From Planctomycetota bacterium (GTDB lineage: Bacteria; Planctomycetota; UBA8108; UBA1146; JAJFFE01), in NCBI GenBank assembly GCA_020425835.1, contig JAGQRC010000143.1, positions 1-7,723 on the forward strand: DNA of 7,723 bases, in the 5' to 3' direction. The notes beneath the pieces are model-generated. The model had not been told where the DNA came from. It did not search any database and saw only the letters and a program-made list of their open reading frames with translations. This document shows, one piece after another, positions 6,884 to 7,723 of this stretch; the stretch's first letter is position 1, and each line of letters starts with the position of its first letter. A program made the translations under genes and the position numbers.

Positions 6884-7723
6884 GCTGAGTAGATCGGACA
6901 ATCCAACCCATCGACGCTGCCGTCCCCGCCACACATTGGAAAGGGGCCCGGGGGCGCCGGTGACCCAGGAAGGAACAGGTAGGCGAGGAGGTAGACCGGG
7001 TCGCTGATGTCACGGACGCCGTCGTCGTTCGAGTCGCACGCATCATTGCAGACCGGTGCGTCCGAGCCCGGCACGAACAGGAAGTTCAGCAGGAACACGG
7101 AGTCCGATACGTCGACGGCACCATCGACGTTGCAGTCGCCACGTCGGAACGACGGATCTCCGGGCTCGATCGTCACATCGCCCGAGATGGTCACTGGATC
7201 CACCGAAGTCAGCTCCGAGCTGATCACGATCTCGACCGGCGGAGTGCCCAGCGACTCGCAGAAGTCGAGGGAGGTGGTCTCGACGGTCGTGGTCTGGACC
7301 TGATAGGTGACGACGTAGAGCTCGTGGGCGAAACCGGTCGGGAGTACTTCGAACACCAACGGTGAGCCGAACGGGATGAGGTCGATCACCGCCGCAACTG
7401 CAAAGCCCTCCGAGAAGACCTGCACCGCCTGGAAGTCCGGTTCGGCTCCCCCATTGACGGTGAGCGACGATGCCCCCAAAGCGATCCCCGAGGGGGCGAC
7501 GGCGAGCAGCGCAGGATCGTGACAAACGCCGAACGACCAGGCTTGAACGGTTCCGGCTGGGTTGTCGAGAACGATCGACGTGACGACCTCTCCGCCCGCG
7601 GACGTCGCATCGATCGCGCGAAGAACGTAGTCTCCTACGACGCAATGCTGAATCGAGCAATCCAACGGAGGAAACGCAGATCCCGCGCAACTGCCGATCA
7701 CCTGGTAGTCCCGTTGTCCCGGA
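6874..7723 (-). CDS. Secreted cohesin-like/dockerin-like protein, C-terminal part, cut by window edge
   Basis: The frame is open from the right edge to TGA 6874-6876, giving 282 residues; the N-terminus and any signal peptide lie outside. A GTG at 7701 is in frame, but the coding sequence clearly continues upstream of it. Residues about 31-186 look like an all-beta, cohesin-like domain (VVTSIVLDNPAGTVQAWSFG, followed by VCHDP), a pattern I associate with planctomycete extracellular proteins. Residues 194-250 hold two dockerin-type calcium loops: D196/N198/D200/D204/D207 followed by VFLLNFLF, and D230/N232/D234/D238/D241 followed by VYLLAYLF. The end has paired cysteines (225, 229, 264, 275, 281), fitting an exported, disulfide-bonded protein. 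Dockerins bind cohesin partners or act as calcium-stabilised anchoring tails; no partner is visible here. There is no enzyme domain in the visible part, so the role is unknown. Confidence 0.88.
   Translation of the reverse strand, partial: PGQRDYQVIGSCAGSAFPPLDCSIQHCVVGDYVLRAIDATSAGGEVVTSIVLDNPAGTVQAWSFGVCHDPALLAVAPSGIALGASSLTVNGGAEPDFQAVQVFSEGFAVAAVIDLIPFGSPLVFEVLPTGFAHELYVVTYQVQTTTVETTSLDFCESLGTPPVEIVISSELTSVDPVTISGDVTIEPGDPSFRRGDCNVDGAVDVSDSVFLLNFLFVPGSDAPVCNDACDSNDDGVRDISDPVYLLAYLFLPGSPAPPGPFPMCGGDGSVDGLDCPIYSACP
6973..7143 (-). repeat. Two dockerin-like calcium-loop repeats
   Basis: Two tandem units, each starting with a D-x-N-x-D-G calcium loop (DCNVDGAVDVSD and DSNDDGVRDISD) and followed by a hydrophobic helix (VFLLNFLF and VYLLAYLF) and a Pro-Gly-Ser turn. 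The duplicated structure is typical of type I dockerin-like modules. Confidence 0.85.

Overview
The window is GC-rich DNA of bacterial type. Its gene content points to the phylum Planctomycetota, probably a lineage known mainly from environmental genomes. The pointers are an ECF-like sigma factor of the Sig-70_X6 type beside a giant Ser/Thr kinase fused to WD40 repeats, a secreted protein ending in paired dockerin-like calcium loops, and an SBBP/beta-propeller secreted protein. The phylum assignment is inferred from protein families only; no rRNA or marker gene is present.

Layout, left to right. (1) Positions 1-712, minus strand: N-terminal part of a secreted SBBP-repeat protein, cut by the left edge. 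(2) 713-1055: no convincing gene. (3) 1056-1760, minus: a PhyH-family Fe(II)/2-oxoglutarate dioxygenase with its metal ligands intact. (4) 1812-2243, minus: a small two-helix membrane protein with a very basic tail, family not recognised. (5) 2413-6201, minus: a 1262-residue membrane-anchored Ser/Thr kinase with about eight clear WD40 units and probably more degenerate ones. (6) 6202-6311: a 110-base divergent intergenic region. (7) 6312-6854, plus: the ECF-like sigma factor. (8) 6874-7723, minus: C-terminal part of a secreted cohesin-like/dockerin-like protein, cut by the right edge. Its stop lies 19 bases from the sigma stop, so these two genes converge.

How the parts may work together: the head-to-head sigma factor and kinase form the sort of unit in which the kinase is thought to control the sigma factor. 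The kinase would sense through its WD40 part, which contains no cysteine and is probably on the far side of the membrane, and would signal to the sigma factor in the cytoplasm. The membrane protein, dioxygenase and SBBP protein lie downstream of the kinase on the same strand and could be partly co-transcribed with it, but gaps of 169, 51 and 343 bases make a single operon uncertain. I see no CRISPR array, tRNA, rRNA, transposase or phage gene. Nothing here is clearly a new system; the most interesting part is the kinase/sigma pair.
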